Shown here in pieces: positions 25,150-34,160 of a DNA stretch of 64,000 nucleotides. Within the stretch, counting starts at the first letter, position 1; the number at the start of each line of letters is the position of its first letter. Both the position numbers and the translations under genes were made by a program. A model generated the notes under the pieces. The model did no database searches and had not been told where the DNA came from. It saw nothing but the letters and a program-made list of their open reading frames with translations. This DNA comes from Streptacidiphilus jiangxiensis (GTDB lineage Bacteria > Actinomycetota > Actinomycetes > Streptomycetales > Streptomycetaceae), in NCBI RefSeq assembly GCF_900109465.1, contig NZ_FOAZ01000019.1, forward strand, positions 163,609 to 227,608. The letters are read 5' to 3'.

Positions 25150-27858
25150 TCAGCGCGAGTCGCTGCCCGCCGTCTCGATGGCGGCGCGGCCTGCCTCCAG
25201 GCGCGCCACCGGGATCCGGAAGGGCGAGCAGGACACGTAGTCCAGACCGACCTCGTGGAAGAAGTGGACGGAGTCCGGGTCGCCGCCGTGCTCGCCGCAG
25301 ACGCCGAGCTTGAGGTCCGGACGGGTCTTGCGGCCCTCGATCGCGGCGTTGCGGACGAGGGCGCCCACGCCGTCGCGGTCGATGGTCTCGAACGGGGAGA
25401 CCCCGAAGATGCCCTTCTCCAGGTAGGCGGTGAAGAAGCTGGCCTCGACGTCGTCGCGGCTGAAGCCCCACACCGTCTGGGTCAGGTCGTTGGTGCCGAA
25501 GGAGAAGAACTCGGCGGCCTCGGCGATCTGACCGGCGGTCACCGCGGCGCGCGGCAGCTCGATCATGGTGCCCAGCGCGATCTTCAGGTCGACGCCGGTC
25601 CTGGCGGAGACCTCGGCGAGCACCTTCTCGGCCTCGTCGCGGACGATCTCCAGCTCCTGGACGGTGCCCACCAGCGGGATCATGATCTCGGCGCGCGGGT
25701 CGCCGGCGGCGAGCTTGCGCTCGGCCGCGGCCTCGGCGATCGCCCGGACCTGCATGGCGAACAGGCCGGGGATGACCAGGCCGAGACGGACGCCGCGCAG
25801 ACCCAGCATCGGGTTCTGCTCGTGCAGGCGGTGGACCGCCTGGAGCAGACGCAGGTCGTTCTCGTTCGGGTCCTTGCGGGCCTCGGCGAGCGCGACACGC
25901 ACCGACAGCTCGGTGATGTCGGGCAGGAACTCGTGCAGCGGCGGGTCCAGCAGGCGGACCGTGACCGGCAGGCCGTCCATGGCCGTGAAGAGCTCGACGA
26001 AGTCGGTCTTCTGCAGCGGCAGCAGGACGGAGAGGGCGGCCTCGCGGTCGGCGTCGTTGTCGGCCAGGATCAGCCGCTCGACCTCCTTGCGGCGCTCCTC
26101 GCCGAGGAACATGTGCTCGGTGCGGCACAGCCCGATGCCCTGGGCGCCGTAGCGGCGGGCGCGCGAGGCGTCCTCGGCGTTGTCGGCGTTGGCGCGCACC
26201 CGCAGGCGGCGGGCGGAGTCGGCGTGGGAGATGATCCGGTGGACCGCCTTGACCAGGCCGCCCTCCTCGTCGGCGCCGGCGTGCAGGGTGCCCTCGAAGT
26301 ACTCCACGACCGGGCTCGGTACGACCGGTACCTCGCCGAGGTAGACCTTGCCGGTGGAGCCGTCGATCGAGATGAGGTCGCCCTCCTCGATCACCTGGCC
26401 GTCGGCGGTGGTGAACCGGCGCTTCTTGGTGTCGACCTCGAGCTCCTCGGCGCCGCAGACACAGGTCTTGCCCATGCCGCGGGCGACGACGGCCGCGTGC
26501 GAGGTCTTGCCGCCGCGCGAGGTCAGGATGCCCTGGGCGGCGATCATGCCGTCGAGGTCGTCCGGGTTGGTCTCGCGGCGGACCAGGATGACCTTCTCGC
26601 CGGAGCGGGACCACTTGACGGCGGTGTAGGAGTCGAAGACCGCCTTGCCGACCGCGGCGCCGGGCGAGGCGGCGATGCCCCGGCCGATCTTCTCCGCCTT
26701 GGTGTTCTCGTCGAAGCGCGGGAACATCAGCTGCGCCAGCTGTGCGCCGTTGACGCGGTGCAGCGCCTCGTCGAGGTCGATCAGGCCCTGGTCGACCAGC
26801 TGGACGGCGATGCGGAAGGCCGCGGCCGCGGTGCGCTTGCCGACGCGGGTCTGCAGCATCCAGAGCTTGCCGCGCTCGATGGTGAACTCGATGTCGCACA
26901 GGTCCCGGTAGTGGTTCTCCAGGGTCTGCATGATGGCCATGAGCTCGTCGTAGGACGTCTTGTCCAGCTGCTCGAGCTCGGCCAGCGGCAGGGCGTTGCG
27001 GATACCGGCGACGACGTCCTCACCCTGCGCGTTGGACAGGTAGTCGCCGTAGACGCCCTGGTGGCCGGAGGCGGGGTCGCGGGTGAAGGCGACGCCGGTA
27101 CCGGAGTCCTCGCCCAGGTTGCCGAAGACCATGGAGCAGACGTTGACCGCGGTGGCCAGGTCGTGCGGGATGCGCTCCTGACGGCGGTAGAGCTTGGCGC
27201 GGTCGCTGTTCCACGAGTCGAAGACGGCGTGGACGGCGAGGTCCAGCTGCTCGCGCGGGTCCTGCGGGAAGTCGCGGCCGGCGTGGTCCTTGACGATCTG
27301 CTTGAACGTCGCGACCAGGGCCTTGAGGTCGGCGGCGTCCAGGTCGAGGTCGTTGACGGTGCCCTTGGCGCGCTTGACGGAGTCCAGCGCCTCCTCGAAC
27401 AGCTCGCCCTCGACGCCCAGCACGGTCTTGCCGAACATCTGGACCAGGCGGCGGTAGGAGTCCCAGGCGAACCGCTCGTTGCCGGACTGCGCGACCAGGC
27501 CCTGCACCGAGGCGTCGGACAGGCCGATGTTGAGGACGGTGTCCATCATGCCGGGCATGGAGAACTTGGCGCCGGAGCGCACCGAGACCAGCAGCGGGTC
27601 CGCGGCGTCGCCGAGCTTCTTGCCCATCTGCGCCTCGAGGGCGGCGAGGTGCGCACTGACCTCGTCACGCAGGGAGGCCGGCTCGCTGCCGGTCTCCAGG
27701 TAGACCTTGCAGGCCTCGGTGGTGATGGTGAACCCCGGAGGGACGGGGAGCCCGAGGTTGGTCATCTCGGCGAGGTTCGCACCCTTTCCGCCGAGAAGGT
27801 CCTTGAGGTCCTTGTTGCCTTCAGTGAAGTCGAAGACGAACTTTTCCTGAGTGGCCAC
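25150..27858 (-). CDS. ppdK: Pyruvate, phosphate dikinase
   Basis: A 902-residue enzyme interconverting pyruvate + ATP + Pi and PEP + AMP + PPi, linking glycolysis and gluconeogenesis. The N-terminal ATP-grasp domain has LLGGKGANLAEMTNLGLPVP. The phosphohistidine domain has SRGGKTSHAAVVARGMGKTC with catalytic His454. The C-terminal PEP-binding TIM barrel carries VCGEHGGDP. Length matches bacterial PPDK. I chose GTG 27858 (VATQEKFVF), which has AGGAGAGG upstream; an ATG at 27900 would add 14 atypical residues. Monocistronic, with its own terminator; its 5' region holds a GC hairpin at 27975-27994. Confidence 0.97.
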   Translation of the reverse strand: MATQEKFVFDFTEGNKDLKDLLGGKGANLAEMTNLGLPVPPGFTITTEACKVYLETGSEPASLRDEVSAHLAALEAQMGKKLGDAADPLLVSVRSGAKFSMPGMMDTVLNIGLSDASVQGLVAQSGNERFAWDSYRRLVQMFGKTVLGVEGELFEEALDSVKRAKGTVNDLDLDAADLKALVATFKQIVKDHAGRDFPQDPREQLDLAVHAVFDSWNSDRAKLYRRQERIPHDLATAVNVCSMVFGNLGEDSGTGVAFTRDPASGHQGVYGDYLSNAQGEDVVAGIRNALPLAELEQLDKTSYDELMAIMQTLENHYRDLCDIEFTIERGKLWMLQTRVGKRTAAAAFRIAVQLVDQGLIDLDEALHRVNGAQLAQLMFPRFDENTKAEKIGRGIAASPGAAVGKAVFDSYTAVKWSRSGEKVILVRRETNPDDLDGMIAAQGILTSRGGKTSHAAVVARGMGKTCVCGAEELEVDTKKRRFTTADGQVIEEGDLISIDGSTGKVYLGEVPVVPSPVVEYFEGTLHAGADEEGGLVKAVHRIISHADSARRLRVRANADNAEDASRARRYGAQGIGLCRTEHMFLGEERRKEVERLILADNDADREAALSVLLPLQKTDFVELFTAMDGLPVTVRLLDPPLHEFLPDITELSVRVALAEARKDPNENDLRLLQAVHRLHEQNPMLGLRGVRLGLVIPGLFAMQVRAIAEAAAERKLAAGDPRAEIMIPLVGTVQELEIVRDEAEKVLAEVSARTGVDLKIALGTMIELPRAAVTAGQIAEAAEFFSFGTNDLTQTVWGFSRDDVEASFFTAYLEKGIFGVSPFETIDRDGVGALVRNAAIEGRKTRPDLKLGVCGEHGGDPDSVHFFHEVGLDYVSCSPFRIPVARLEAGRAAIETAGSDSR

Positions 27859-27974
27859 GAGCCTCTCCTGCCGCACGGTTGCCCTGATGCCGGAGAACAT
27901 ACCCAGATCGAAGGCTCTTGGCTGCCCCAGATAGGCCGTCAGTGGCTGGTACCGACCGGTAACCCGTGAGATCG

Positions 27975-27994
27975 AAAGCCCGGAATCGGGCTTT
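27975..27994. repeat. Small perfect hairpin in the ppdK upstream region
   Basis: AAAGCCCG (27975-27982) and CGGGCTTT (27987-27994) pair perfectly around GAAT. On the minus strand the stem ends in CTTT, terminator-like, about 117 bp upstream of the ppdK start. It could be a leader attenuator or simply a protein site. Confidence 0.5.
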
Positions 27995-28328
27995 GCCTGC
28001 GAAAGTAAAATCGTCGTCCTGACGCTAGCGCGCCTTCATCTGTTGAACCCAGTAAACGCCGATCTCACATGTCCGCAACCGGACGACCACGGAAGGCTAC
28101 GTTCAGGTTGCCTTGGCTTGATCCTCTGGACACAAGCGGGCGATCGTCTCGTCGGTCTCGTTCGGGAACCGTTTCACACCCCTCCCCACCTGCGGTTTTA
28201 TGTCCATCTGACGCAAAGTGACCGCGAATGTGGCCGGAGTCACGCCGCCAAAGGGGCTCCGTCTCACCCCTTGTCCGTACCGCGTCTCACCCTGCGTCGC
28301 CCGGTGTCCACTCTGTGCTCACGAACGG

Positions 28329-28363
28329 GCATGGCCCGCCTTGGAAACCAAGGCGGGCCATGC
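28329..28363 (-). terminator. Terminator downstream of dus
   Basis: GCATGGCCCGCCTTGG (28329-28344) pairs perfectly with CCAAGGCGGGCCATGC (28348-28363) around AAA, 25 bp after the dus stop codon. No U-tract. Confidence 0.75.
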
Positions 28364-28387
28364 GCTCGGGTGGGTTCGCGCGGGTCG

Positions 28388-29563
28388 TCAGCCGCCGGAG
28401 GTGTCCAGCTCCGCGTCGGCGGACGGGACGGCGCAGTCGTACGGGTCGTCGAGCCAGCCCTCGGGCAGGACCACGCGGTGGGCGCCGGAGGTGCGGCCTC
28501 GAGGGCCGTCGGCGCTGTCGGGCCAGGGCTGGTCCTGGTCGACGCGGGAGAGCAGCTCCTCCAGCTCGGTGAGCGAGGAGGCGGTGGCCAGGCCGTTGCG
28601 CAGCTCCGAGCCGACCGAGAAGCCCTTGGTGTACCAGGCGACGTGCTTGCGGAAGTCGACGACGCCGTGCTTCTCGTCCCCGATCCACTCCCCCAGCAGC
28701 TCGGCGTGGCGCAGCATCGTCCTCGCGACGTAGCCGAAGTCGGGGCGGGCGTGGTCGACGGTGCCCTCGAAGACGGAGACCAGCTCCTTGAAGAGCCACG
28801 GACGGCCCAGGCAGCCACGGCCGACCACGACGCCGTCGCAGCCGGTCTCGCGAACCATGCGGGCCGCGTCGTCGGCGGACCAGATGTCGCCGTTGCCCAG
28901 CACCGGCACGTGCGCCGGGACGGCCTCGCGCAGGCGGGCGATGGCGGACCAGTCGGCCTCGCCGCTGTAGTGCTGGATGGCGGTGCGCCCGTGCAGGGCG
29001 ATCGCCGCCACGCCCTCCTCCGCGCCGATCCGACCGGCGTCGAGGTAGGTGATGTGATCCTCGTCGATACCGATGCGCATCTTCATCGTCACCGGCAGGT
29101 CGCCCGCGTTGCCGACGGCCTGGCGCAGGATCTCGCGCAGCAGGTTGCGCTTGTAGGGCAGGGCGGAGCCGCCACCCTTGCGGGTGACCTTGGGGACCGG
29201 ACAGCCGAAGTTCAGGTCGATGTGGTCGGCGAGGTCCTCCTCGGCGATCATCCTGGCCGCGCGGCCGACGGTCTCCGGGTCCACCCCGTACAGCTGGATC
29301 GAGCGCGGCTGCTCGCTCGGGTCGAAGTGGATCAGGTTCATGGTCTTGGCGTTGCGCTCGACCAGGGCCCGGGTCGTGATCATCTCGGAGACGAACAGGC
29401 CCTTGCCGCCGCTCTGCTCCCGGCAGAGGGTGCGGAAGGGCGCGTTGGTGATCCCCGCCATCGGCGCCAGCACGACAGGCGGCCACACCGTGAGCGCCGA
29501 GCCCAGCTTCAGCGGGGCGGCGGTGAGCGGCGCGGCGGCGACGGCAGTGTCCGTGCTGGTCAT
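28388..29563 (-). CDS. dus: tRNA-dihydrouridine synthase (DusB type)
   Basis: A 391-residue FMN enzyme that reduces uridines in the tRNA D-loop using NADPH. The TIM barrel begins VLAPMAGITNAPFRTLCREQ. The tRNA/FMN motif is DLNFGCPVPKVTRKGGGSAL with the catalytic Cys in NFGCP. ALHGRTAIQHYSG, VLGNGDIWSADDA and GCDGVVVGRGCLGRPWLF follow, all DusB-like. A helical C-terminal recognition domain completes it. It ends with a strong hairpin; the XRE regulator gene ends 37 bp upstream on the same strand, so a shared transcript is possible. Confidence 0.95.
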   Translation of the reverse strand: MTSTDTAVAAAPLTAAPLKLGSALTVWPPVVLAPMAGITNAPFRTLCREQSGGKGLFVSEMITTRALVERNAKTMNLIHFDPSEQPRSIQLYGVDPETVGRAARMIAEEDLADHIDLNFGCPVPKVTRKGGGSALPYKRNLLREILRQAVGNAGDLPVTMKMRIGIDEDHITYLDAGRIGAEEGVAAIALHGRTAIQHYSGEADWSAIARLREAVPAHVPVLGNGDIWSADDAARMVRETGCDGVVVGRGCLGRPWLFKELVSVFEGTVDHARPDFGYVARTMLRHAELLGEWIGDEKHGVVDFRKHVAWYTKGFSVGSELRNGLATASSLTELEELLSRVDQDQPWPDSADGPRGRTSGAHRVVLPEGWLDDPYDCAVPSADAELDTSGG

Positions 29564-29600
29564 CCCGGGCGGTCCTTCGAAACGGCGACAGGCAGAACCC

Positions 29601-30482
29601 CTATTGTCCCACTGCCGCCAGCTGCTCCACGCGGGCCTTGGTCACCGGGTCCGCCGGGATGTAGGTGATCATGCGGTAGCCGGGGCGCGGACCGAGCCAG
29701 AGATTGGTGTACTCGAAGTTCAGCAGGCCCACCTCGCTGTTGAGGAAGCGCTTGGTGCCCTCCGAGGTGCCGGTCACGTCGTGGCGCTCCCACGCCTCGG
29801 CGAACTCGGGCGAGGCCAGCAGCAGTCGCTTGAGCAGCGACTTGTAGGCGGGCTCGGCCACGTGCTCGGCCAGCGTGACGCGGAACTTGGCGGTCATGTG
29901 CCGGGCCGCCTGGTCCCAGTCCACCAGCAGCTCGCGCCAGGCCGGATCGGTGAAGGCGAGCCAGAGGAGGTTGCGCTCGTCGGCCTCGAACCGCTCCAGC
30001 CCGCCGCAGAGCCGGGAGTAGACGTCGTTCCAGCCGATGATGTCGAAGCGCGCGTTGAGCACGACCGCCGGCATCGGCGAGAGCTGGTCGAGGACGGCCC
30101 GGACCGGCGGGGTCACCACCGGGCACTCCCGCGTCGCGTGCACCGGGTCGGCGGCGCCGGCCAGGGCGAACAGGTGCTGCCGCTCCACCTGGTCCAGCAG
30201 CAGGCCGCGCGCGATCGCGTCCAGGACCTGACCGGAGACCTGGATGTCCCGGGCCTGCTCCAGCCACGTGTACCAGGTGACCCCGACCGCGGCGAGCTGC
30301 GCCACCTCCTCACGGCGGAGCCCCGGCGTGCGGCGGCGGCCACCGCTGGGCAGGCCGACCTGCTCGGGCGAGATCCGCTCGCGGCGGCTGCGCAGGAACG
30401 CGCCGAGCTCACGTCGGCGCAGCTCCTCGGGCTTGCCGAGGGGTGCGACGAGCTGCAGGGTGGACGCGGGTGCGGTTGTCAT
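29601..30482 (-). CDS. XRE-family regulator with MmyB-like ligand-binding domain
   Basis: A 293-residue regulator with an N-terminal XRE helix-turn-helix (LGAFLRSRRERISPEQVGLP followed by RRRTPGLRREEVAQLAAVGV and TWYTWLEQARDIQVS). A PAS-like MmyB domain follows: MPAVVLNARFDIIGWNDVYS, LLWLAFTDPAWRELLVDW and the C-terminal LGPRPGYRMITYIPADP. MmyB domains bind fatty-acid-like ligands in characterised members. The ATG at 30482 is preferred over an upstream frame that covers the promoter dyads. It is divergent from an MFS drug exporter whose promoter holds two dyads, so it most likely represses that exporter and itself. Confidence 0.9.
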   Translation of the reverse strand: MTTAPASTLQLVAPLGKPEELRRRELGAFLRSRRERISPEQVGLPSGGRRRTPGLRREEVAQLAAVGVTWYTWLEQARDIQVSGQVLDAIARGLLLDQVERQHLFALAGAADPVHATRECPVVTPPVRAVLDQLSPMPAVVLNARFDIIGWNDVYSRLCGGLERFEADERNLLWLAFTDPAWRELLVDWDQAARHMTAKFRVTLAEHVAEPAYKSLLKRLLLASPEFAEAWERHDVTGTSEGTKRFLNSEVGLLNFEYTNLWLGPRPGYRMITYIPADPVTKARVEQLAAVGQ

Positions 30483-30512
30483 GTATTCCAGGATGCGTCC
30501 ATTTTGATCCCG

Positions 30513-30557
30513 TTGCCAGGTACTCCTGATACCTGGATAACCAGACACTGGTACCAG
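30513..30557 (+). promoter_or_regulatory. MFS promoter with two operator dyads
   Basis: TTGCCA (30513-30518) and GATAAC (30536-30541) with a 17-bp spacer form a likely promoter for the exporter. CCAGGTA-7nt-TACCTGG (30516-30536) fills the spacer, and the palindrome CTGGTACCAG (30548-30557) lies at the expected transcription start. GATAACC/GGTTATC also flank the second dyad. The placement suits repression by the divergent XRE protein. Confidence 0.65.
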
Positions 30558-30578
30558 GTTATCGGCGGGCGGACAGTA

Positions 30579-32081
30579 GTGGACGTGACGATCCACACCG
30601 CACCTCAGCAGACCACCGGGACGCCCACCCGGGCCAACGTGCTGCCGCGCATCACGCGCCTCGGCGGCAGCACCACAGCCGCTCCTGCCGTCCCCCCTTC
30701 CGGCCGACTCAGCACCCTGGGTCTGGTCACCGTCCTGCTCGGCGCCTTCCTGCCGATGCTGGACTTCTTCATCGTCAACGTCGCCCTGCCCACCATCGAC
30801 AAGGACCTGTCGGCGGGCCCGGCGACCCTGGAGCTGTTCGTCGCCGGCTACGGCATCGCCTACGCCGTGCTGCTCGTCCTCGGCGGCCGCCTCGGCGACC
30901 TCTACGGGCGCAAGAAGCTGTTCGTCGCCGGTGCGCTGCTCTTCGGCCTCACCTCGCTCGCCTGCGGCTTCGCCCCCACCGCGCTGGCGCTCGTGGTGGC
31001 CCGCGTCGCCCAGGGCGCCTCGGCCGCGCTGATGCTGCCGCAGGCGCTGGCCACCATCCAGGCCGCCACCGAGGGTGAGCGCCGGGCCAAGGCCATGGGC
31101 ATCTACGGCGCCGTCGGCGGCATCTCCGTCGTCATCGGCCAGGTGCTCGGCGGCGTGCTGCTGTCGGCGAACCTCTTCGGCACCGGCTGGCGCTTCATCT
31201 TCCTGGTCAACGTGCCCGTCGCGCTCGTGGCCGTGGTGCTCGCCCTGCGCACCGTCCCGGAGACCCGCTCCGCCAACCCCGCCCGCGTCGACATCCCCGG
31301 CACCGTGCTGCTGGCCGCCTCGCTGCTGGCGCTGCTGGTCCCGCTCATGGAGGGCCGCTCGCTGGGCTGGCCGGTGTGGACCTGGGTGGTGCTGGCACTC
31401 TTCCCCTTCCTGCTGACCGCTTTCGTCCTGGTCGAGCGGCGCGGTGAGCGCGCCGGTCAGGTCCCGCTGATTCCGCTCTCGCTGCTGAAGCTGCGTGGGC
31501 TGAGGGTCGGCCTGACCATGGCCGTCCCGTTCTTCGCCGGCTTCGGCGGCTTCATGATGGTGATGGCCGTGGCGCTGCAGGTGGGCCTGCGCGAGGGCCC
31601 GATCGCCTCCGGCCTCGCGATGGTGCCGATGGCGACCGGCTTCTTCGCCGCCTCGCTGGCCGGCCCGCGCCTGCTCTCCCGCTTCGGCTCCCGCGTCATC
31701 GTCACCGGCGCGGTCATCCAGGCGATCGGCCTCGGGACGCTCGCGCTGACCGTCGCCAACGACTGGTCCGGCATCAGCCCGTGGGTGCTGCTGCCCGGCA
31801 TGGCGATCGCCGGCACCGGCCAGGGCCTGGTCATGCCGCCGCTCATCCGCCTGGTGCTGAGCCAGATCCCGGTCGAGCGCGCGGGCGTCGGCGGCGGCAT
31901 CCTCGCCACCACCCAGCAGTCCTCCCTCGCCCTCGGCGTCGCCACCCTCGGCACGCTCTTCCTCTCGCTGGCCCCCTCGATGGGCATGAAGGACGCGCTG
32001 ACCCTGGTGCTGGTGCTCCAGTTCGCGGCGACCTTCCTGGTCATCGCCCTGGCGACGCGCCTGCCGCGCTCGGTCGGGTGA
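30579..32081 (+). CDS. MFS multidrug exporter (DHA2, 14-helix type)
   Basis: A 500-residue proton-coupled exporter. Motif A-type LGGRLGDLYGRKKLFVAG and the DHA2 motif MLDFFIVNVALPTIDKDLS are clear, with a hydrophobic pattern consistent with 14 helices ending LVIALATRLPRSVG. It likely exports toxic organic compounds. The start at GTG 30579 has GGGCGGA 5 bp upstream; GTG 30585 is an alternative. It is divergent from and probably regulated by the XRE/MmyB protein through the dyads in its promoter. Confidence 0.9.
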   Translation: MDVTIHTAPQQTTGTPTRANVLPRITRLGGSTTAAPAVPPSGRLSTLGLVTVLLGAFLPMLDFFIVNVALPTIDKDLSAGPATLELFVAGYGIAYAVLLVLGGRLGDLYGRKKLFVAGALLFGLTSLACGFAPTALALVVARVAQGASAALMLPQALATIQAATEGERRAKAMGIYGAVGGISVVIGQVLGGVLLSANLFGTGWRFIFLVNVPVALVAVVLALRTVPETRSANPARVDIPGTVLLAASLLALLVPLMEGRSLGWPVWTWVVLALFPFLLTAFVLVERRGERAGQVPLIPLSLLKLRGLRVGLTMAVPFFAGFGGFMMVMAVALQVGLREGPIASGLAMVPMATGFFAASLAGPRLLSRFGSRVIVTGAVIQAIGLGTLALTVANDWSGISPWVLLPGMAIAGTGQGLVMPPLIRLVLSQIPVERAGVGGGILATTQQSSLALGVATLGTLFLSLAPSMGMKDALTLVLVLQFAATFLVIALATRLPRSVG

Positions 32082-32135
32082 GGGCTGTGGATAACGCGTG
32101 GCCGGGTGTCAGTGCCGAGTGCCAGGATCACGGGC

Positions 32136-32726
32136 ATGGACGCGAACGACATCACCACCCACAACCACCCGGCACGGACCCGTAGCCGGAAGCAGCTGGC
32201 CGCCCTCGTGGCGGCCGGCGCGCGTCCCAAGTGGCTGATGTTCTGGGGGCATCAGCCGCAGCAGGACGGCTCGGTCGGGCCGGGGTCGCTGAGCCAGTGG
32301 TGGCCCTGCCGGCTCGAGATCGAGGGGGTCGAGTACGCCAGCGCCGAGCACTGGATGATGGCGGCCAAGGCCCGCCTCTTCGGTGACGAGGCGTCGGTTC
32401 CGGCGATACTCGCGGCCCGCACCCCCGCCGAGGCGAAGGTGCTGGGCCGCAAGGTCACCGGCTTCGACGAGGAGCGCTGGGAGGCCGAGCGCTTCGAGCT
32501 CGTCGTCCGGGGCAACGTGGCCAAGTTCGGGCAGGACGCCGCACTGCGGGAGTACCTGCTCGGCACCGCCAACCGGGTCCTGGTCGAGGCCAGCCCGCGG
32601 GACAGCGTCTGGGGCATCGGGCTCGGCGCCGCGAACGAGGCGGCCACCGATCCCCAGCGCTGGCGCGGCCTCAACCTGCTGGGCTTCGCACTGATGGAGG
32701 CGCGGGATCGGCTGGCCGCCGAGTAG
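32136..32726 (+). CDS. NADAR-family protein (YbiA/DUF1768-like)
   Basis: A 196-residue protein of the NADAR superfamily; characterised members cleave the N-glycosidic bond of riboflavin-biosynthesis intermediates, and others are linked to ADP-ribose. Visible family features are LMFWGHQPQ, SLSQWWPCRLEIEGVEYASAE, EHWMMAAKARLF, GNVAKFGQDAALREYLL and SPRDSVWGIGL. The ATG at 32136 is chosen; an upstream ATG at 32106 has no support. It is convergent with the DUF4097 gene with almost no gap (1 bp). No riboflavin genes adjoin it. Confidence 0.88.
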   Translation: MDANDITTHNHPARTRSRKQLAALVAAGARPKWLMFWGHQPQQDGSVGPGSLSQWWPCRLEIEGVEYASAEHWMMAAKARLFGDEASVPAILAARTPAEAKVLGRKVTGFDEERWEAERFELVVRGNVAKFGQDAALREYLLGTANRVLVEASPRDSVWGIGLGAANEAATDPQRWRGLNLLGFALMEARDRLAAE

Positions 32727-32727
32727 G

Positions 32728-33504
32728 TCAGCGGTAGCTCACGTCCGCCTCCCCGCTGGTCACCGAGACCTTGACGGTGCTGCTCGCGGAGGCGGAGGCG
32801 AGGCCGCCCTCGACGTTGCTGACGCCGGTCGCCACCGAGGAGCTGACGCGGTACTGCTGCCCCCTGGGCAACGTGATCGAGGTCTGGCCCGAGCTCACCT
32901 CCGCCGTGACCGAGGCGGGCGGGAGGGCGAAGTCCAGCTCGACCTGGCCGCTGCCTGCCTTGGCGGTGACCTGCTGACTCTGCAGGGACGTACCGACGAT
33001 CTGGCCGGAGCCGACCTGGACGTCGAGGGTGCCGCTGTCGCGCTCCAGATCGATCTCCCCGGAGCCTCCCTGCGCGGTGATCGGCCCGGTCATGCCGCTG
33101 ATGTCCACCGTTCCCGAACCGCCGTCGGCGTTGATCGGCACCCCGGCCGGCACGGCGACGGTCAGCCGGACGTCGCAGTGGCCGAGGATCTTCCCGCCCT
33201 CGCAGCCCGCGTCGACATGGAGGGTGCCGGTGGCGGGGTCCAGCCGCTCGGTGATCGTGGGCCGGGAGAAGATCCAGCGCATCTCCTGCGTCACCGTGGC
33301 GTCGCCGCCCGATGTCGGGACGACCCGCACCGAGGCCGACCCGGTGGTCAGCTCGACCGACTTGATCGCGGACGCCGTGTAGGTGTCCGTCTGGGTGTGG
33401 CGCTCCTGGAGGATCCCGGTCACCAGGCCGCTCACCGTCACGCTCGCCGTCACCACGATGACGAGTGCCGACAGCACCCACCAGATCGTCCTCTGCCTGT
33501 TCAT
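32728..33504 (-). CDS. DUF4097-type membrane-anchored beta-helix protein
   Basis: A 258-residue protein: one N-terminal transmembrane helix (WWVLSALVIVVTASVTVSGL), then an external domain of short repeats (GGSGTVDISGM, GGSGEIDLER, GSGQIVGTS, GSGQVELDF, SSGQTSITLP) that form the right-handed beta-helix of the DUF4097 putative-adhesin family. GAAGGA precedes the ATG. It is the third gene of an operon with the sensor kinase and response regulator (14-bp gap). DUF4097 proteins are often partnered with two-component systems; the role here may be in envelope sensing, which is inference. Confidence 0.85.
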   Translation of the reverse strand: MNRQRTIWWVLSALVIVVTASVTVSGLVTGILQERHTQTDTYTASAIKSVELTTGSASVRVVPTSGGDATVTQEMRWIFSRPTITERLDPATGTLHVDAGCEGGKILGHCDVRLTVAVPAGVPINADGGSGTVDISGMTGPITAQGGSGEIDLERDSGTLDVQVGSGQIVGTSLQSQQVTAKAGSGQVELDFALPPASVTAEVSSGQTSITLPRGQQYRVSSSVATGVSNVEGGLASASASSTVKVSVTSGEADVSYR

Positions 33505-33518
33505 CGGATTCCTTCGCC

Positions 33519-34160
33519 TCACGCGTCGAGGAAGCGCAGCACCGCCATGACGCGGCGGTGCTCGCCCTCGGCCGGGGGCAGGTCGAGCTTCATGAAGATG
33601 TTGTTGATGTGCTTGGCCACCGCGCTCTCGCTGACCACCAGCTCCCGGGCGATCGCCGCGTTGGAGCGCCCCTCCGCCATCAGCCCGAGCACCTCCCGCT
33701 CACGCGGCGTCAGCAGGTCCAGCGGTCCGCTCTGGCGGCGCAGCAGCAACTGCGAGACGACCTCCGGGTCCAGCGCGGTGCCGCCCGCCGCCACGCGCTC
33801 CAGCGCGTCGAGGAAGTCGTCGACGTTGCCCACCCGCTCCTTGAGCAGGTAGCCGACGCCCCGGTTGTCGCCGGTCAGCAGGTCGGCGGCGTAGCGCTCC
33901 TCGACGAACTGCGACAGCAGCAGCACGGCGATCTCCGGCCACTGGCGGCGGATCAGCAGAGCGGCCCGTACGCCCTCGTCGGTGAAACCCGGGGGCATCC
34001 GCACGTCCGTCACCACCACGTCGGGGCGGTGTTCCTCGACGGCGGCGAGCAGCTCCTCCGCGTCGTTGACGGCGGCGACGACGGTGTACCCGACGGCCTC
34101 CAGCACCTTGACCAGTCCGGCCCGGAGGAGGACGGAGTCCTCGGCGATCACAGCACGCAC
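33519..34160 (-). CDS. NarL/LuxR-type response regulator
   Basis: A 213-residue regulator. The receiver domain starts VRAVIAEDSVLLRAGLVKVL with the phospho-accepting Asp in VVVTDVRMPPGF (about residue 54). The LuxR helix-turn-helix is LTPREREVLGLMAEGRSNAA followed by IARELVVSESAVAKHINNIF. The start is GTG 34160, overlapping the sensor kinase stop by 13 bp, so the two are coupled. The frame continues upstream, but only as a shadow of the kinase gene. Target genes are unknown; the downstream DUF4097 gene is in the same operon. Confidence 0.92.
   Translation of the reverse strand: MRAVIAEDSVLLRAGLVKVLEAVGYTVVAAVNDAEELLAAVEEHRPDVVVTDVRMPPGFTDEGVRAALLIRRQWPEIAVLLLSQFVEERYAADLLTGDNRGVGYLLKERVGNVDDFLDALERVAAGGTALDPEVVSQLLLRRQSGPLDLLTPREREVLGLMAEGRSNAAIARELVVSESAVAKHINNIFMKLDLPPAEGEHRRVMAVLRFLDA

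Larger units (their letters stand above)
27859..28387. other. Intergenic region upstream of ppdK
   Basis: A 529-bp region between ppdK and dus. Besides an 8-bp hairpin near 27985 and the dus terminator near 28346 I find no gene, tRNA or known riboswitch. The middle part (about 28000-28320) is slightly less GC-rich than the genes and probably carries the ppdK promoter. Confidence 0.55.

Noticed and set aside
28090..28130. Iron box (DmdR site) near TCAGGTTGCCTTGGCTTGA
   Set aside because: Too many mismatches to the TTAGGTTAGGCT consensus and no iron gene nearby.
28060..28320. Riboswitch or small RNA upstream of ppdK
   Set aside because: No known riboswitch core or convincing extended stem found beyond the small hairpin near 27985.
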